The notes under the pieces: model-generated
Told to the model about the DNA's origin: nothing
The model's database searches: none
What the model saw: only the letters and a program-made list of their open reading frames with translations
Part shown: positions 7,711 to 13,746 of the stretch, piece by piece
Layout: the number at the start of each line of letters is the position of its first letter
Numbering within the stretch: the stretch's first letter is position 1
Position numbers and translations under genes: made by a program
Source: Lachnospiraceae bacterium
Lineage (GTDB): Bacteria > Bacillota > Clostridia > Lachnospirales > Lachnospiraceae
Direction of reading: 5' to 3'
Assembly: GCA_014804225.1 (NCBI GenBank)
Contig: JAAVAF010000041.1
Location: forward strand, 1 to 13,924
Length of the DNA stretch: 13,924 bases

Positions 7711-8966
7711 AGGTTTTAGAGTTTATTACGGAGTATGTAGGAATTATACTTTGTATACACAAAGCGGCAGGGAAAAGCATTAAGTTTAGTTGGTGGAGTT
7801 TGTTAGATTTTGCCTGTTGGACGATGTTAGTATTTATTGGAGCTGATATAAGATTTGGTAAATTGTTGCCATATGTATATTTGTTTATATATACAAGGAT
7901 AAGAGTAACTGATACATGGAAACACTCTATAAAACCATTATGTGTAATGATGTGTGCGATACCAATACTCCAATTATTATTGTATGGAATAATCAGTGAA
8001 ACGATTCCTGATATATTTAGTGCGTATTTATGGGGAATAATCATAAATACATTAATAATTACATTTCTTGTGTTTTGGCAAGAAAAGCATTTACTTGTAT
8101 TAATTAACATAGTTACTAAATTTAGGAAAATAATATTTATAGTATTGATATTTTTTCTGTTGAAAAGCTTAACTTCGTATCATTTAGAACATAAAGTGAT
8201 AGATTCGTATTATTTGGGACAGATAGTAATATGCTTTTTGATTGTAACTTTGATATTAATTCTTTGGATTAATTCAGAAAATGAAAAACGACATAAGATA
8301 GAAGAACTGAGAACATATCAACTATATACTGCAACTTTTGAAGATGCGATAGCAGCAATTAGAATGAAACAGCATGAATTTGATAATCATATTAATGCAA
8401 TTAAATGTATGCAGTATACCATACATGATACGAAAAGATTAATTGAAGAACAGAATAAGTATTGTGAAAAGATTCTTCAAGATAATAAATATAATAAGCT
8501 ATTAAAGCTAAAAACATCACCCATTTTAGTAGGATATCTGTACTCTAAATTTACCGCGGCATCAGCACATAATATCAACATAGAATATGAGATTCAAGAT
8601 ATCGTTATTGAGAAAATAGCGATAAACGATTTGATTGAAATAATCGGTATTCTTTTTGATAATGCAGTTGAGGCGATCGAGCATCAAGCTGATAGAGAAA
8701 TAGATGTAAAATTAATACAGAACGATAACGAGTTTATTATTTCCATAGCAAATAGAAGTAATAGAAAGATAAATAGTGAAATTGAGAAGTTCTTTGAATA
8801 TGGATATAGTACAAAAGGGGATGGACATGGTATAGGATTGTATAGGGCTAACGCACTATCGAAAAAATACAAGGCGTATATTCAAGTTGAAAATGTTAAT
8901 AAGTATGATAAAAATTATTTGTGTTTTAAAGTAGTATTTAATCGAGTAATAAAAGGTATCGCATAA
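7701..8966 (+). CDS. agrC: AgrC-like sensor histidine kinase (GHKL ATPase)
   Basis: A 421-residue peptide-pheromone type kinase. The N-terminal half (to about residue 190) carries six or seven membrane segments with very short loops, as in AgrC receptors. A linker helix leads to the dimerisation segment MKQHEFDNHINAI with phospho-acceptor His225, the HEFDNH form common in Clostridia. The C-terminal ATPase has the N box LFDNAVEAI (319-327, Asn321) and G box GDGHGIGLYRA (373-383). The start ATG overlaps the end of the response regulator by 10 bases, so they are coupled. Base composition is markedly lower in GC than the flanks (18 of 60 G+C in bases 8281-8340, against 33 of 60 in 2581-2640), consistent with a fast-evolving or transferred receptor. 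The stop codon lies inside the shared terminator loop. Confidence 0.93.
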   Translation: MLVKVLEFITEYVGIILCIHKAAGKSIKFSWWSLLDFACWTMLVFIGADIRFGKLLPYVYLFIYTRIRVTDTWKHSIKPLCVMMCAIPILQLLLYGIISETIPDIFSAYLWGIIINTLIITFLVFWQEKHLLVLINIVTKFRKIIFIVLIFFLLKSLTSYHLEHKVIDSYYLGQIVICFLIVTLILILWINSENEKRHKIEELRTYQLYTATFEDAIAAIRMKQHEFDNHINAIKCMQYTIHDTKRLIEEQNKYCEKILQDNKYNKLLKLKTSPILVGYLYSKFTAASAHNINIEYEIQDIVIEKIAINDLIEIIGILFDNAVEAIEHQADREIDVKLIQNDNEFIISIANRSNRKINSEIEKFFEYGYSTKGDGHGIGLYRANALSKKYKAYIQVENVNKYDKNYLCFKVVFNRVIKGIA

Positions 8967-8979
8967 AGCGATGCCTTTT
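8951..8979. terminator. Shared bidirectional terminator between agrC and agrD
   Basis: AAAAGGTATCGC (8951-8962) pairs with GCGATGCCTTTT (8968-8979) with one T-G wobble and a 5-base loop. Both arms end in A/T runs, giving a U-run in either direction. The agrC stop TAA (8964-8966) lies in the loop and the agrD stop TAA (minus strand, 8978-8980) overlaps the far arm, so one 29-base element ends both convergent units. Confidence 0.85.
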
Positions 8980-9109
8980 ATTCTTCATTAGATGGATATT
9001 CGGGTTCTCCAAAAAAGAAACCACAGGGAATAGTATAAGGCAAATCCCTAAACAAAGAAATCAGAGAAGATGTTAAAAACATTTCCAATTTTGAAAGTCT
9101 CTTAACCAT
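8978..9109 (-). CDS. agrD: AgrD-type cyclic lactone autoinducer precursor peptide
   Basis: A 43-residue peptide starting ATG at 9109 and overlapping the agrB stop by 8 bases. The N-terminal half, MVKRLSKLEMFLTSSLISLF, is a basic amphipathic leader as in AgrD. It is followed by RDLP, then the predicted signal YTIPCGFFF (residues 25-33) and the acidic tail GEPEYPSNEE. By alignment with staphylococcal AgrD (signal, then DEPEVP-like tail) the thiolactone would join Cys29 to the carboxyl of Phe33, giving a five-residue ring C-G-F-F-F with an exocyclic tail YTIP. The ring/tail boundary at the N side is uncertain. The ribosome binding site GGTGG/AAAAG lies within the 3' end of agrB, so translation is coupled. 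All AgrD hallmarks are present; the mature peptide is an inference. Confidence 0.92.
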   Translation of the reverse strand: MVKRLSKLEMFLTSSLISLFRDLPYTIPCGFFFGEPEYPSNEE

Positions 9110-9674
9110 TCTTTTCACCACCTTTCTTGCTACTTTTCATAATCCATGCTATTAATAACTGCAAAGTATGCAAAATAATAGTCCAATAACCGGCACTTGC
9201 AAGGTCACTGTTAAAAAATAATACCGTGAGAACAATTTCATAGCAGATAATCTTAAATGCTTTTAGGCGACGCTCTGCGAATTCCTGCTTCGTTAGTGCA
9301 GGTCTTGTAGGCGCAAGTATCGGCCCGATCATATAAATGACAGCCGCGCAGACCGCCAAAATAGGAATGACAGCTGCAAGTGCAAGTTTTATGGGTGCAA
9401 GCAACACAACTGCAGCATACATATAGACAAACGAGAATATCAAGCAGGATACATAATGTTTAAAATGAAGTCCTCCTGATATTTGCCTTACCGGAAAGAA
9501 GATAAGAAAGGCATACACAAAGCTGTCTAATTTATGAATAGCCGCGAAAAAAGCTACAAATAAGATAACTTTGCTCATATCATACAGCATGCATTTTAAG
9601 CGAAATGTCATAAATTTTTGCTCTTTTGGGCTTAAATCAGCATTTTCATATGCCATACGCAATATCTTTTGCAA
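9102..9674 (-). CDS. agrB: AgrB-type autoinducer prepeptide cysteine protease
   Basis: A 190-residue membrane endopeptidase that removes the C-terminal tail of AgrD and forms the thiolactone ring. The catalytic pair is present: His70 in ISGGLHF and Cys77 in YVSCLIF, spaced seven residues apart exactly as His77 and Cys84 of Staphylococcus aureus AgrB, preceded by Arg63. About five or six hydrophobic segments follow the family pattern (about 34-49, 51-62, 75-95, 98-118, 141-154, 161-178), and the basic tail KKGGEKNG is encoded where agrD begins. The start is TTG at 9674 with TGGAGG (9684-9689) nine bases upstream; the first in-frame ATG is codon 7, and the nearer ATG at 9681 is out of frame. 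agrB and agrD form a leftward operon. Confidence 0.92.
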   Translation of the reverse strand: MQKILRMAYENADLSPKEQKFMTFRLKCMLYDMSKVILFVAFFAAIHKLDSFVYAFLIFFPVRQISGGLHFKHYVSCLIFSFVYMYAAVVLLAPIKLALAAVIPILAVCAAVIYMIGPILAPTRPALTKQEFAERRLKAFKIICYEIVLTVLFFNSDLASAGYWTIILHTLQLLIAWIMKSSKKGGEKNG

Positions 9675-9698
9675 TTCTCATCGCCTCCACAAAGGTAA

Positions 9699-9836
9699 TC
9701 ATATTCCAAAAAGAATCAGATATGCTAAAATCGGAACAAAGTATGCAAATAGAGCACATAAAATAACAAATTTCGACAAATTTAGCATCTTGAGACTTGA
9801 TTTGAACACTTCAATACATTTTTGGCAAAACCCCAT
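9699..9836 (-). CDS. Possible 45-residue membrane peptide upstream of agrB
   Basis: An open frame from ATG 9836 to TGA 9699, ending 24 bases before the agrB start. The product has a mildly basic N-terminus with a CQKC pair and one strong hydrophobic segment (residues about 23-44, FVILCALFAYFVPILAYLIL), so it would be a single-pass membrane peptide. There is no Shine-Dalgarno sequence before the ATG, but a TATAAT lies only nine bases upstream, so the message could start almost at the ATG and be leaderless, or this could be untranslated leader. I do not recognise a family. Supporting signs are position, orientation, and a continuous hydrophobic helix; the missing ribosome binding site argues against it. 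Confidence 0.35.
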   Translation of the reverse strand: MGFCQKCIEVFKSSLKMLNLSKFVILCALFAYFVPILAYLILFGI

Positions 9837-9845
9837 CAGGAGTGT

Positions 9846-9866
9846 ATTATACTTAACTCTGTATAA
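9846..9866 (-). promoter_or_regulatory. Candidate agrBD promoter -10 within an inverted repeat
   Basis: On the minus strand TATAAT (9851-9846) is a perfect -10 with no good -35 at 16-18 bases, as expected of an activated promoter. It overlaps an inverted repeat TTATAC (9847-9852) / GTATAA (9861-9866) with 8-base spacer. AGAGTTAAG (minus, 9860-9852) resembles one half of the staphylococcal AgrA repeat (ACAGTTAAG), but a second copy two turns away is not seen. A plus-strand TATAAT also occurs at 9894-9899, before the HTH gene, with no clear -35. Confidence 0.35.
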
Positions 9867-9975
9867 GTAAATATGTATTCGCGATGCAATATATATAATA
9901 AAGAAGAATTGCAGACAGACTTGTGTCGTGCGTATGTAAAAATAAGGATTACTATGGAGAGGGGCGCGTGATACG

Positions 9976-10299
9976 ATGACAAACGAATTGTATCTGGAGG
10001 CGGGAAAAAGAATACATGAGCTTAGAAAGATAAAAGGATATTCCAGAGAACAGCTTGCCGGAAAGGCAGAGATTTCAACAAAATTTTTATATGAGATTGA
10101 AATGGGTAAGAAAGGTTTTACAGCCGATGTACTCTATCGTATTGCAAAAGCGCTTGAGGTAAAATGCGATTATATTCTTGCGGGTTCAAGCGGCGAGGAC
10201 CCGTGCAATTTGTATATTAATAAGATGCTGAACAAGTATAGCGATTTTCAGAAACAAAATGTATTGAAAATATTGGAACTTATCAACGAAATATCGTAA
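9976..10299 (+). CDS. Cro/CI-type (XRE) HTH regulator
   Basis: A 107-residue DNA-binding protein with an N-terminal XRE domain (about residues 8-68): AGKRIHELRKIKGYSREQLA (helices 1-2), EISTKFLYEIEMGKKGF (recognition helix and turn) and VLYRIAKALEVKCDYIL. A short charged helix (about 78-105, MLNKYSDFQKQNVLKILELI) follows and probably dimerises. The ATG is preceded by a purine-rich GGAGAGGGG (9956-9964) with an 11-base gap; the GTG at 9968 is out of frame and stops at once. It diverges from agrBD with about 140 bases between the small ORF and this start, and lies just before the radical SAM gene, which has its own promoter. Its targets cannot be deduced, though agrBD or itself are the simplest guesses. 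Confidence 0.88.
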   Translation: MTNELYLEAGKRIHELRKIKGYSREQLAGKAEISTKFLYEIEMGKKGFTADVLYRIAKALEVKCDYILAGSSGEDPCNLYINKMLNKYSDFQKQNVLKILELINEIS

Positions 10300-10307
10300 A
10301 AAACAAC

Positions 10308-10336
10308 TTGCAATGCAAACAAATGTATGCTATTAT
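10308..10336 (+). promoter_or_regulatory. Promoter for the radical SAM/DUF4130 pair
   Basis: -35 TTGCAA (10308-10313), 17-base spacer and extended -10 TGCTATTAT (-10 hexamer 10331-10336). It lies just after the HTH stop codon and 49 bases before the radical SAM ATG, so the pair has an independent promoter. Confidence 0.7.
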
Positions 10337-10340
10337 AAAA

Positions 10341-10369
10341 TCGAACAAAATTTCTGATTATATGTTCGA
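10341..10369. promoter_or_regulatory. Inverted repeat with LexA-like half-sites at the transcription start
   Basis: TCGAACA (10341-10347) and TGTTCGA (10363-10369) form perfect 7-bp arms around a 15-base centre, immediately downstream of the -10. The arms contain CGAAC and GTTCG, the half-sites of the Gram-positive LexA box, but the box normally has only four bases between them, so this is not a canonical site. It could instead be a separate operator or a hairpin in the 5' leader. Confidence 0.35.
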
Positions 10370-10385
10370 AACGAGGAAGCATACA

Positions 10386-11792
10386 ATGGGAGAACTTTTA
10401 GTAAAATCGGCGCCAGGCTGCGCTATTCCAAAAAAGGAAATGAATATAGAGCTGTACACAACAGCAAAAAAATCCATTATGGATAAACTTACAATTCTCA
10501 CAGATGCGGCAAAATACGACGTGGCATGCACAAGCTCAGGTGTCGACAGAAAAGGAAACGGGCGTGACATGGGAAATTGTGTTTCTGCAGGCATCTGTCA
10601 TAGTTTTTCATCAGACGGAAGATGTATTTCCTTATTAAAAATCCTAATGTCAAATGAGTGTGTCTACGACTGTAAATACTGTGTAAACCGCAAAAGCAAT
10701 GATGTGCCGAGAGCGACCTTTACACCGGACGAGATTTGTGAGCTTACCATGAACTTTTATCGGCGCAATTATATTGAAGGACTTTTTTTAAGCTCTGGAA
10801 TTATCAATAATCCGACATATACGATGGAGTTAATCTATCAGACACTTTATAAATTGCGAAATGTATATCGATTTCGCGGATATGTCCATGTCAAGGGAAT
10901 ACCGGGAGCAGATCCTATCGTGATTCAGCAGACCGGCTATCTTGCAGACAGAATGAGCGTAAACTTAGAGCTGCCAACGGCGCAGAGTCTGGAAGCGTTA
11001 GCACCGAATAAACATAGAAGCAATATTTTAAAACCGATGCGCCAAATACAAAACGGCATTGCACAGGGCAAACAAGAACTTGCCCTGTATAAAAGCGCGC
11101 CGTCTTTTGTACCGGCAGGGCAGTCTACGCAGATGATCATAGGCGCTACGCCGGAGAGTGATTATCAGATTATGTCGGTTGCAGAGGGGCTGTATGATAA
11201 ATTTGGGTTAAAAAGAGTATTTTATTCGGCATATGTGGGAATCAACGAGGACAAGGCGCTTCCGTCCGTGAGAGAGGCATCTCCGCTTCTTCGGGAACAC
11301 AGACTTTATCAGGCAGACTGGCTGCTTCGCTACTACAGCTTCAGAGTGAGTGAGCTTTTAAACGAAAAACACCAGAATTTTAATATTCTTTTAGACCCTA
11401 AGTGTGACTGGGCACTTCAGCATTTGGAGCAGTTCCCTGTAGAGATTAACAGAGCCGATTATCAGATGCTTTTGCGCGTTCCGGGAATTGGCGTAAAAAG
11501 CGCACAGCGCATCTGCAAAGCAAGAAAAACGGGAGCACTCAATTTTGAAAGTTTAAAGAAAATGGGAGTTGTACTCAAGCGGGCGCTGTATTTTATTACC
11601 TGTAGCGGAAAAATGATGTACAACACGAAGATAGAAGAGAATTACATCACGAGAAATCTTTTGGCAGAGCATGAAAAGCTCCCCTTTGACAAAGATGGAA
11701 TGACCTACAAGCAACTATCACTGTTCGATGATACACAGGAAAATGCGGGACTTTTTGGTATGACAGAGGAAGGGAAAAAGGCATATGGGTGA
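10386..11792 (+). CDS. Radical SAM protein of the DNA modification/repair family (TIGR03916-like)
   Basis: From ATG 10386 the protein is 468 residues. The radical SAM cluster motif is CVYDCKYC (Cys92, Cys96, Cys99), which would hold a [4Fe-4S] cluster for SAM cleavage. It is preceded by KYDVACTSSG and CVSAGICHSFSSDGRC, further cysteines typical of this family. A helix-hairpin-helix DNA-binding motif LLRVPGIGVKSAQRICKAR occurs at about 363-381. Near the C-terminus QLSLF (443-447) exactly fits the bacterial beta-clamp binding consensus. Family members are described only as putative DNA modification/repair proteins; the reaction is unknown. ATG 10386 has GAGGAAG (10373-10379) six bases upstream, whereas a more upstream TTG (10308) is really the -35 element. 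The 3' end overlaps the next gene by 8 bases, indicating tight coupling. Confidence 0.9.
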   Translation: MGELLVKSAPGCAIPKKEMNIELYTTAKKSIMDKLTILTDAAKYDVACTSSGVDRKGNGRDMGNCVSAGICHSFSSDGRCISLLKILMSNECVYDCKYCVNRKSNDVPRATFTPDEICELTMNFYRRNYIEGLFLSSGIINNPTYTMELIYQTLYKLRNVYRFRGYVHVKGIPGADPIVIQQTGYLADRMSVNLELPTAQSLEALAPNKHRSNILKPMRQIQNGIAQGKQELALYKSAPSFVPAGQSTQMIIGATPESDYQIMSVAEGLYDKFGLKRVFYSAYVGINEDKALPSVREASPLLREHRLYQADWLLRYYSFRVSELLNEKHQNFNILLDPKCDWALQHLEQFPVEINRADYQMLLRVPGIGVKSAQRICKARKTGALNFESLKKMGVVLKRALYFITCSGKMMYNTKIEENYITRNLLAEHEKLPFDKDGMTYKQLSLFDDTQENAGLFGMTEEGKKAYG

Positions 11793-12582
11793 ATATGTGT
11801 TTGTATGTGAGGATAGCATAGAAGGCATTTTAAATGGTGTATATGAGGCGTATGCATTTAAAAAAGAACAGAAGATAGAAAGCCATGATTTGCTGCATCT
11901 GGCAACGAAAAATCCGGACACATACCGTCTTTTTACCGAATATCTGCCGCTTGAAACAAATGCGGAAAATGCAAGTAAGGTCATCAGTACGATCAGAAAG
12001 AAACTTGGTGAGGAAACGTATTATCAGTTGTGCCTGGCAATGGCGTCGTGTTTTGAAGAAAAGGCAGATGCAGTGTATCATACCATTGTATTGGGGCTCC
12101 AGATGAATGACAGACAGATTTTTGACAGGCTGGGGGAAGATTGTGTGCAGAAGGCGTTCCGATGTGCGAGAGCATCGTCTAACGAGGTAGGACGCATGCT
12201 GCAATTTATACGCTTTTCAGAGCTTGAGGACGGTATCTTGTACGCGAAGATGAATGTCAAGCATCATATTCTGCCGTTTATTATGCCGCATTTTTCGGAC
12301 AGACTGCCGATGGAGAACTTTATCATATATGATGAAAATACTAACACATATGGACTCCACCCCAAGTTTAAGCCGTGGTATCTTGCCGAGGGCGTGGAGT
12401 TTGACAATGATAAAATTAGATTTACGGAAGCGGAGAAAGAATATCAGGAGTTGTTTCAACGTTTTTGTAAAACCATAGCGATAGAGTCCAGAACGAATGA
12501 AAAACTCCAGACAGGTATGCTGCCGCTGCGCTTTCGACCCAATATGATAGAATTTAGCGAGAATAATTCTGCGCGCATCTAA
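11785..12582 (+). CDS. DUF4130/TIGR03915-type DNA metabolism protein, partner of the radical SAM protein
   Basis: A 265-residue soluble protein of the family that is nearly always encoded next to the radical SAM 'DNA modification/repair' protein. The recognisable features are the opening YVFVCEDSIEGILNGVYEAY, the central RCARASSNEVGRMLQFIRF (about 126-144) and the most conserved block HHILPFIMPHFSDRLP (160-175), followed by NFIIYDENTNTYGLH. In some proteobacteria the same domain is fused to a uracil-DNA-glycosylase-like domain; here that domain is absent, and the frame stops soon after MLPLRFRPNMIEF. Its ATG overlaps the radical SAM stop (ATGGGTGA), so the two should be made together. The activity is unknown. 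The last four bases overlap the convergent LacI-type gene, with no terminator between them. Confidence 0.88.
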   Translation: MGEYVFVCEDSIEGILNGVYEAYAFKKEQKIESHDLLHLATKNPDTYRLFTEYLPLETNAENASKVISTIRKKLGEETYYQLCLAMASCFEEKADAVYHTIVLGLQMNDRQIFDRLGEDCVQKAFRCARASSNEVGRMLQFIRFSELEDGILYAKMNVKHHILPFIMPHFSDRLPMENFIIYDENTNTYGLHPKFKPWYLAEGVEFDNDKIRFTEAEKEYQELFQRFCKTIAIESRTNEKLQTGMLPLRFRPNMIEFSENNSARI

Positions 12583-13598
12583 ATATTTTCTAAAATGCGG
12601 ATATCTACGGCAGTGTAATGATATTCGTTTTCAGGCATTTCTCCCGTTGTAAGATACGTAAAAAGAATATCAAGCGGCTTTTTTCCTTGTGTGCGCGGTT
12701 GTTGACAGATTACTGCGGACAAGATTTCATCTTTTAAAAACTGTTCGGTAGTATCTGCTTTATCGTAAGCAATAATTTTTATGTTATGGCCAAGACCGAG
12801 CGAGGATACTGCACGGCAGCCACCGTAAACACCGCCCGCTGCGAAATAAAGCGCGTTTATTTCAGGGTGTTCTTTTAGCAGTTTGGTCGTTTTTTCATAG
12901 CTTTCTATTTCATCATCATGTGTTTCTGTAATGGAAACAATGTGAATGTTATCTGAATAGGGTTGAAGGGTATTGGAAAATCCGGCAATTCGTTCCGTAT
13001 GACATAAAATATCGGCGGAACCTGTTAGAATGCCGATGTACACTTTACCACTTGTCATAAGACGCAAGAGACCTGCAGCGGTAGCGCCGCTCTTTGTATA
13101 GTTACTTCCAACATATGCGATACGTTTTGAATTTTCAATATCCGTGTTTAACGTGACAACGGGAATTCCCTGTTCAAACAGTTCATTGATACGGTTGCGG
13201 ATACGGTTATCGTTACAGGGAGCAAGGGCGATGCCGTTTACTTCTGCGGCGATGAGTTCATCGATTGCTTTTAGCTGTTCATCCGTATTGATATGGATTT
13301 GTTTTACAATCACGGTGCAGCTGTATCCGGAAAGTTCTTCCGTTTTTTCGTTGATGCCGTACAGCACGTCAGAAAAGAACGGATTCTCAGCGGAAAATAT
13401 AATAACGCCGAGTTTTATTTTTTTCTTTTGGGCGGCAAGTACAAGACCGGCTTTATTTGGCTTATAGTCAAGCGCCTTTGCAATTTCTTTTATTTTTTCT
13501 GCGGTGTCAGGATTTACAGAACCGCGGTTATTCAGCACGCGGTCGACGGTTCCACGGGATACACCGGCGAGTGCTGCGATTTCTTTTATGGTAGCCAT
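12579..13598 (-). CDS. LacI-family transcriptional regulator with periplasmic-binding-like sensor domain
   Basis: A 339-residue repressor or activator. The N-terminal LacI helix-turn-helix is TIKEIAALAGVSRGTVDRVL (residues 3-22), followed by NNRGSVNPDTAEKI and the hinge region ALDYKPNKAG (42-51). The sensor (about 60-330) has the usual two-lobed sugar-binding fold: LGVIIFSAENPFFSDVLYGI, GIALAPCNDN, IPVVTLNTDIENSKRIAYVG, ALYFAAGGVYGG and IIAYDKADTTEQFL. The ligand is probably a sugar, but it cannot be named. AAGGAAAA upstream gives a ribosome binding site. The gene is read away from the window end, where a divergent target operon (sugar transport or catabolism) would be expected. Promoter and palindromes upstream suggest autoregulation. 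Confidence 0.92.
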   Translation of the reverse strand: MATIKEIAALAGVSRGTVDRVLNNRGSVNPDTAEKIKEIAKALDYKPNKAGLVLAAQKKKIKLGVIIFSAENPFFSDVLYGINEKTEELSGYSCTVIVKQIHINTDEQLKAIDELIAAEVNGIALAPCNDNRIRNRINELFEQGIPVVTLNTDIENSKRIAYVGSNYTKSGATAAGLLRLMTSGKVYIGILTGSADILCHTERIAGFSNTLQPYSDNIHIVSITETHDDEIESYEKTTKLLKEHPEINALYFAAGGVYGGCRAVSSLGLGHNIKIIAYDKADTTEQFLKDEILSAVICQQPRTQGKKPLDILFTYLTTGEMPENEYHYTAVDIRILENI

Positions 13599-13626
13599 TT
13601 GTGTTTTCCTTTTTCCTTTGATAATG

Positions 13627-13645
13627 CGACGCGCAAAGCGTGTCG
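13627..13645. repeat. GC-rich palindrome in the LacI-type gene leader
   Basis: CGACGCGC (13627-13634) and GCGTGTCG (13638-13645) with loop AAA, one mismatch that is a G-U pair in RNA. It lies downstream of the predicted transcription start, so it is either a leader hairpin or an operator. Confidence 0.55.
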
Positions 13646-13675
13646 GCGCTTGATAATTGACTTGTTACAAATATC

Positions 13676-13704
13676 ATTATATGTGCACGTAGCACATTTT
13701 GCAA
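13676..13704 (-). promoter_or_regulatory. Promoter of the LacI-type gene
   Basis: On the minus strand, TTGCAA (13704-13699), 17-base spacer and a perfect TATAAT (13681-13676). Transcription would start near 13669, leaving about 70 bases of leader. Confidence 0.75.
13681..13697. promoter_or_regulatory. Palindrome filling the promoter spacer, likely operator
   Basis: ATGTGC (13681-13686) and GCACAT (13692-13697) around ACGTA. It occupies the whole gap between -35 and -10 and shares one base with the -10, so a bound repressor would block RNA polymerase. The partner is probably the LacI-type protein itself. Confidence 0.55.
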
Positions 13705-13731
13705 GAAAAATATTTTGATGACACGCTAAAC

Positions 13732-13744
13732 ACGTGCTGCACGT
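13732..13744. promoter_or_regulatory. Second upstream palindrome, candidate operator
   Basis: ACGTGC (13732-13737), T, GCACGT (13739-13744). It shares the octamer GCACGTAG (13739-13746) with the first palindrome (13685-13692), 54 bases apart, compatible with repression by looping, and could also serve the divergent gene beyond the window. Confidence 0.45.
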
Positions 13745-13746
13745 AG

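Noticed and set aside
9571..9870. 99-codon plus-strand frame across the agrB start
   Set aside because: It is antisense to agrB and its leader, with no ribosome binding site or recognisable domain.
10308..10385. Upstream TTG start for the radical SAM protein
   Set aside because: It lies in the -35 element, lacks a ribosome binding site, and ATG 10386 has GAGGAAG at ideal spacing.
1322..12582. Alternative genetic code with UGA as tryptophan
   Set aside because: Tryptophan is encoded by TGG throughout, and genuine UGA stops end argC (2264-2266) and the radical SAM gene (11790-11792).
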